The translations under genes and the position numbers were made by a program. Below the pieces are notes generated by a model. The model ran no database searches, had not been told where the DNA came from, and saw nothing but the letters and a program-made list of their open reading frames with translations. Positions 20,780 through 23,778 of a DNA stretch of 23,778 bases are shown in pieces. Source of the stretch: an uncultured Clostridia bacterium (GTDB lineage Bacteria; Bacillota; Clostridia; TANB77; CAG-508). Numbering within the stretch: position 1 is the stretch's first letter; each line of letters starts with the position of its first letter. Where the stretch lies: NCBI GenBank assembly GCA_944389715.1, contig CALXNI010000005.1:1-23778 (forward strand). The letters run 5' to 3'.

Positions 20780-21211
20780 TTAACTGGGAGTATTAGTAGC
20801 TGGTGTAGCAGGTGTAGTAGTTGTAGGAACAGGTATGCTTTGAACCGTTGTAGTAGAATTACTTGGTAAGCAACATTTACCTACATATTTAAATACACCA
20901 GTATTTACTGCTGTGCTTACTTTTGTTTTGTATTTAGTTCTAGTTCTAATTTGTGAAGCTAAAATTGGAGTACAATCACAATTTACAAAAGGATATTGTG
21001 TTGCTCCACCACCTATAGAGAATACTACAGGAGCATTAATTGTAGCACTTGCAGGAATATTTTGAGCAAAAATAATACAATAATTCATACAATTCCCATA
21101 ACTTCCTGCTGGTAAATCTACAATTACTGTATTTGTAGTTGCGTCAAAATTAATTGCTTGTGATATAATTAAATTCTTACACAATTTGCAATTATTTATA
21201 CAATTAGACAT
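20780..21211 (-). CDS. Cysteine-rich late phage protein (143 aa)
   Basis: ATG 21211 follows AAGGAGGTATAATT on the minus strand. Nine cysteines occur in clusters: CINNCKLC at the start, NCMNYC, NCDCT and KCC. The middle is beta-rich (TNTVIVDLPAGSYG, VVFSIGGG), and the end is a Thr/Pro/Ala tail (PVPTTTTPATPATNTPS) as in surface linkers. It may be a virion decoration or adhesion protein stabilised by disulphides or metal. It follows an intrinsic terminator and precedes the R/G-repeat gene. Confidence 0.7.
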   Translation of the reverse strand: MSNCINNCKLCKNLIISQAINFDATTNTVIVDLPAGSYGNCMNYCIIFAQNIPASATINAPVVFSIGGGATQYPFVNCDCTPILASQIRTRTKYKTKVSTAVNTGVFKYVGKCCLPSNSTTTVQSIPVPTTTTPATPATNTPS

Positions 21212-21227
21212 AATTATACCTCCTTAT

Positions 21228-21262
21228 AAAAATAGAGATAGTGCGATACTATCTCTAAAAAT
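21228..21262 (-). terminator. Hairpin terminator between the two cysteine-rich genes
   Basis: Reading leftward, AGAGATAGT and ACTATCTCT (+ 21248-21256 and 21234-21242) form a perfect 9-bp stem with a five-base loop, followed by ATTTTTAT. It lies in the 78-base gap before AAGGAGG of the gene at 21211, so it would cut late transcription partway. It may set the expression ratio of the upstream and downstream proteins. Confidence 0.75.
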
Positions 21263-21289
21263 CACACTTTCGTGGAAAAATTAATTTAA

Positions 21290-22186
21290 TTAGCAGCATC
21301 CACATCCACAATTATTTCCATTGCTGTAGCCACATCCTGTTACTTGATAATTGTAGCAACAATTTGGATTTGGTACAATAAAAGCAGGTGTCGGACAATC
21401 TGCTCCTAATCTTCTAATTAATTCTGCTGTTTGAGCTGTTTGGTTAGCTGTGATAAATGCATTTTGAGCTGTTTGACTAGCTTGGAATTTTAATGATTGA
21501 TTTTCAGCTTGTAATGTAGAAATCTTATCATTAGTTAAGAAGTCTAATATAGCTCTTGTGTTATTATTATTGCTCTCTAATATATCCCTTGTAGCATTTT
21601 TAATTGTGTTTCTTGTGTCACAAGATTGAGTAGCTAAATTATAATTTACTCCATCTATTGATCTCTCAACATCACAACAACATTTTTGTAAATTATATCC
21701 AAGATTATTTATTGATTGATTTACTCCATTAAATCCATTACATAATGAACTTTGAATTGCATTTGAATTAGTATTTATTGCATCTCTTGTTTCATATCCG
21801 TTTTGCATTATTCCTGTTCTTACATCACAGCAACATTGTAATAATGATTGACCAAGATTTAAAATACTTGTATTCATTGCATAGAAACCATCACATAATC
21901 CATTTTGAACTCCTCTTATTGCATTATCTAAATTATTAAAATTAAATGCATCTGCCATTCCTTGTTGGGTAGCAGGAGCACAACATGCGTTATATCCGTA
22001 AGGCATATATTCATTACCTCCATTTCCGTAGTTTCCGCCAAATCCTCTTCCCCAACCAAAGATTAAGAAAAGTATAACCCACCAGGCTTCATTTCCATTT
22101 CCGAAACCGTTATTGTTGCCATTATTTCCTGTATTTCCAGATAATACAGCTACGTCAGCTGGGCTAAGACCATCACCATAATTCAT
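21290..22186 (-). CDS. Large cysteine-rich late phage protein (298 aa)
   Basis: ATG 22186 follows AAAGGAGGAAATGTCAA on the minus strand. I recognise the layout from late clusters of gut Clostridia phages: a start with GLSPADVAVLSG, an N/G-rich stretch, a hydrophobic/tryptophan segment (WWVILFLIFGWGRGFG), then repeated cysteine motifs (LLQCCCDV and LQKCCCDV in two related repeats around residues 115-175), a helical section, and a Cys/Gly-rich end (NCGCGCC). There are 19 cysteines. The two CCCDV repeats suggest a metal or disulphide core. Its function is not known to me; virion or cell-surface role is likely. Confidence 0.78.
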   Translation of the reverse strand: MNYGDGLSPADVAVLSGNTGNNGNNNGFGNGNEAWWVILFLIFGWGRGFGGNYGNGGNEYMPYGYNACCAPATQQGMADAFNFNNLDNAIRGVQNGLCDGFYAMNTSILNLGQSLLQCCCDVRTGIMQNGYETRDAINTNSNAIQSSLCNGFNGVNQSINNLGYNLQKCCCDVERSIDGVNYNLATQSCDTRNTIKNATRDILESNNNNTRAILDFLTNDKISTLQAENQSLKFQASQTAQNAFITANQTAQTAELIRRLGADCPTPAFIVPNPNCCYNYQVTGCGYSNGNNCGCGCC

Positions 22187-22235
22187 TTGACATTTCCTCC
22201 TTTATATTTTATTTTATATTTGTTATTATAATAAC

Positions 22236-22478
22236 CTATTTAAAATTTTTTCTAAATTCTGTATATTCTTTATCGAAATCTCTTCCTTGTTCTTTAAATA
22301 AATTTCTAGCAAAATTTTCAACACCTTCTGTATTGCCTTCTTTTGCCATATTTATTAAATTTATAAACATAGGATTAGAATTATTATTCTGCATAGTTTT
22401 ATTCATAGCATCTTGTATAGCTTTTTCTAAAGATCCACCATTGTTTAAGAAAGCTTTTATTGTATCTAAAGGGTTCAT
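22236..22478 (-). CDS. Small conserved late phage protein (80 aa)
   Basis: ATG 22478 follows AAAGGAGGATTAATAAT on the minus strand. A helical protein with DTIKAFLNNGGSLEKAIQDA near the start and a charged C-terminus (NLFKEQGRDFDKEYTEFRKN). I have seen similar small genes next to the cysteine-rich protein family in phage late clusters, but no function is assigned. It lies four bases after the gene at 22483. Confidence 0.7.
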   Translation of the reverse strand: MNPLDTIKAFLNNGGSLEKAIQDAMNKTMQNNNSNPMFINLINMAKEGNTEGVENFARNLFKEQGRDFDKEYTEFRKNFK

Positions 22479-22482
22479 ATTA

Positions 22483-22965
22483 TTAATCCTCCTTTTTATC
22501 CGTTATATCTTCACTTATATCTCTTAATTGTCTTTTCAATGATTTAAATTCTTCTTTTAATTCTTTTATTTCTTTATTTGGATAATTTTCATTAATCATT
22601 TTATTTACTTCTTCAACTGTAACATATTTTGGTTTTGGATCAGATGATTTTTTTTCTATATTTGGTGTATATATTATTGTTTTACTTGTTCCGTCTTGTT
22701 GTAATTGTTTTGTTACAATTGCACTTCCATCAACTAATGGAAAATAACTTACACTTCCGTCCAAAGGTATATCCATAGCTTTAACAACATCTACACTATC
22801 AACTGTTTTACCTTGCAATCCCTGAATTTGTACTGCTTGCGGTGTATAGTTTTGCATTGCTGGTTGTTGCATTTGTGATTGTATTTGTTGATTATTATAA
22901 GGTTGATATTGTGGATTATATCTTAGCATTTGTGGTTGCATATAAGAATTACTATAATTAAACAT
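22483..22965 (-). CDS. Late phage protein, first gene of the leftward operon (160 aa)
   Basis: ATG 22965 follows TTTTAGGAGGGAACAAT on the minus strand. The N-terminal 50 residues are Q/N/P/Y-rich and low complexity (MFNYSNSYMQPQMLRYNPQY). The middle has beta strands (VDVVKAMDIPLDGSVSYFPL), and the C-terminus is a coiled coil (VEEVNKMINENYP, then EFKSLKRQLRDISEDI). The pattern is one I recognise from gut phages, where it begins the same gene cluster. No clear promoter is visible upstream. Function unknown; likely virion-associated. Confidence 0.72.
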   Translation of the reverse strand: MFNYSNSYMQPQMLRYNPQYQPYNNQQIQSQMQQPAMQNYTPQAVQIQGLQGKTVDSVDVVKAMDIPLDGSVSYFPLVDGSAIVTKQLQQDGTSKTIIYTPNIEKKSSDPKPKYVTVEEVNKMINENYPNKEIKELKEEFKSLKRQLRDISEDITDKKED

Positions 22966-23018
22966 ATTGTTCCCTCCTAAAATATTGATTTTTTTACTTT
23001 ATTATGTTATAATTGCAT

Positions 23019-23114
23019 TGTTGAGTTAAGATTAAGGAATTTATATAAGTGTATCTTTGTGAGAGCTTAACTCAACATTAAAAACTCACATTGGTACATT
23101 TGTATAAGTTCCTT
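23019..23114 (+). promoter_or_regulatory. Large overlapping stem structures in the HNH gene leader
   Basis: Stem 1: 23019-23030 pairs perfectly (12 bp) with 23066-23077 (GTTGAGTTAAG/CTTAACTCAAC core). Stem 2: 23034-23063 pairs with 23085-23114 over 30 positions, 24 Watson-Crick, four G-U and two T-T mismatches. The arms interleave (1,2,1',2'), a pseudoknot order, but the three-base connection is too short to span a 30-bp stem, so the stems likely alternate. All four irregular pairs are G-U only in + strand RNA, arguing that it works as the leader of the HNH mRNA. Confidence 0.6.
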
Positions 23115-23145
23115 TTTCTTTACACAATAGAAAGTGAGGTTTATC

Positions 23146-23623
23146 ATGCAAGAAATTTGGAAAGATATTCCACGGATATGATAATTATAGAATTAGTAAT
23201 TTAGGTCGTATTTATTCTATAAAAAACAACATTATTTTAAAACAAAGATTAGACAGATATGGATATCTTTGTGTTACTTTAAGCAACAAAGGAAAAACTA
23301 AAAACTTTTTAGTACATAGATTAGTAGCTAAAATTTTTTTAAAAAATCCAAATAATTTGCCAACTATTAATCATATTGACGAAAATAAGACAAATAATTA
23401 TGTAAATAATCTTGAATATATGACACATCAGGATAATGTTAGATATAGTCAAGCAAAAAAAGTATTTCAATATGATAAGTCCTTAAATTTAATAAAAATT
23501 TGGAACAGTGTTATGGATATTGAAAGAGAATTAAATTTTAACAGTGGAAATATTTCAGCTTGTTGTAGACACAAATGTAAAACTATATCTGGATTTATTT
23601 GGTCTTATGTTCCTTTAAATTAA
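23146..23623 (+). pseudogene. NUMOD4-HNH homing endonuclease with a one-base frameshift
   Basis: ATG 23146 follows GTGAGGT (23134-23140) and reads MQEIWKDIP before stopping at TGA 23179-23181. Skipping one base (C 23173) restores GYDNYRISNLGRIYS, the conserved NUMOD4 continuation of WKDIPG. The frame then stays open to TAA 23621-23623 with an HNH_3-type core (LVHRLVAKIFLKNPNN, INHIDENKTNNYVNNLEY) and a NUMOD1-like end (VFQYDKSLNLIKIWNS). It is a free-standing homing nuclease on the opposite strand to the late operon. The break inactivates it unless the base is a sequence error or is bypassed. Confidence 0.82.
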
Positions 23624-23630
23624 AAAAGAA

Positions 23631-23697
23631 GTTGTAAAGATTGTATTTCTTACAGTGGAACTCACGTATACAATTTTCGACTTTACAACTCCTTTCT
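23631..23697. terminator. Bidirectional hairpin terminator after the HNH gene
   Basis: GTTGTAAAG (23631-23639) pairs with CTTTACAAC (23681-23689), and inside it ATTGTAT (23640-23646) with ATACAAT (23668-23674), with a six-base bulge and a small GTG/CAC apical stem. The + side is followed by TCCTTTCTTTT. On the minus side TTCTTTTTTAA follows. It can end the HNH transcript and any leftward transcript entering from the right. Confidence 0.7.
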
Positions 23698-23740
23698 TTT
23701 ACCTAATAAAAATAGACAACACATATATATGTTGCCTACT

Positions 23741-23778
23741 TAGAGAAAAGGCACTAATAGGCGAATGCCTTAACTCTA
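23741..23778. other. Hairpin at the right window edge
   Basis: TAGAG (23741-23745) pairs with CTCTA (23774-23778), and AAGGCA (23748-23753) with TGCCTT (23766-23771), separated by symmetric AA/AA. On the minus strand the inner stem is followed by TTCTCT. A second small stem CAACA/TGTTG (23718-23735) lies just left of it. The outer stem may continue past the window, so its full shape and role cannot be seen. Confidence 0.45.

Noticed and set aside
22966..23018. Late promoter for the leftward operon
   Set aside because: TATAAC and TAATAA are present on the minus strand, but no -35 sequence lies at proper spacing, so I do not call a promoter; a phage-specific factor may be used.
23019..23778. 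Group I intron containing the HNH gene
   Set aside because: NUMOD4-HNH genes often live in introns and both flanks are structured, but I could not find P4/P6/P7-like core sequences on either side, and no split host gene is visible.
1..23778. CRISPR array, insertion sequence or transposase
   Set aside because: I saw no regularly spaced repeats, no transposase motifs and no terminal inverted repeats with target duplications.

Overview
The window is part of a tailed-bacteriophage (or prophage) genome from a low-G+C Gram-positive host. Base composition is strongly A/T, ribosome-binding sites are AGGAGG-type, and gene content is typical of phages of gut Clostridia and relatives: a D5/SF3 helicase, RecT, a SbcC-like ATPase, a DUF3799-like nuclease, SSB, a DEAD/SF2 helicase, a VRR-NUC nuclease, an r1t-like holin and a CHAP-SH3b endolysin. 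A SpoVS-like gene fits a spore-forming lineage. The host assignment is inference. No integrase, terminase, portal or capsid gene is in the window.

Positions 1-15035 are a rightward (+) early/replication region. It starts with many tiny accessory genes (1-3183), several of them broken or frameshifted. Next come the SF3 helicase (3214-4656), a consensus sigma-A promoter driving a Cro/CI-like HTH gene (4674-4931), and the recombination block: RecT, SbcC-like ATPase, SpoVS-like protein and PD-(D/E)XK exonuclease (5207-9265). After these are a membrane coiled-coil protein with an SPFH/stomatin-like protein, an HTH-like gene with a -1 frameshift, SSB, an intein-containing SF2 helicase, VRR-NUC, a noncoding block with promoter, terminator and DnaA-box-like 9-mers (14053-14217), a winged-helix regulator, and a CHC2 zinc-finger protein.

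Positions 15373-22965 are a leftward (-) late region. In transcription order it holds a virion-associated cluster that includes two cysteine-rich proteins, a tRNA-Cys, baseplate and fibre-like proteins, then an XhlA-like protein, holin and endolysin, closed by a minus-strand terminator. Two further hairpin terminators inside this operon suggest attenuation or processive antitermination. At the right edge a NUMOD4/HNH homing-endonuclease gene points the other way, behind a long structured leader, and is broken by a one-base frameshift.

The most unusual feature is in the SF2 helicase gene. A canonical intein (11783-12712) sits in helicase motif II, and its central section carries a complete second gene (12030-12662) in the +1 frame relative to the intein. 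That gene encodes a zinc-finger/NUMOD3-like/DUF559-Vsr-like homing endonuclease with its own start and stop. The intein frame stays open through the whole overlap. In the endonuclease frame, every pyrimidine-ending codon placed before an AAN, AGN or GAN codon ends in C (12 of 12), while 48 of 52 elsewhere end in T. This is what is expected if both frames must stay translatable, so it looks like a homing nuclease gene nested out of frame inside an intein rather than fused to it.
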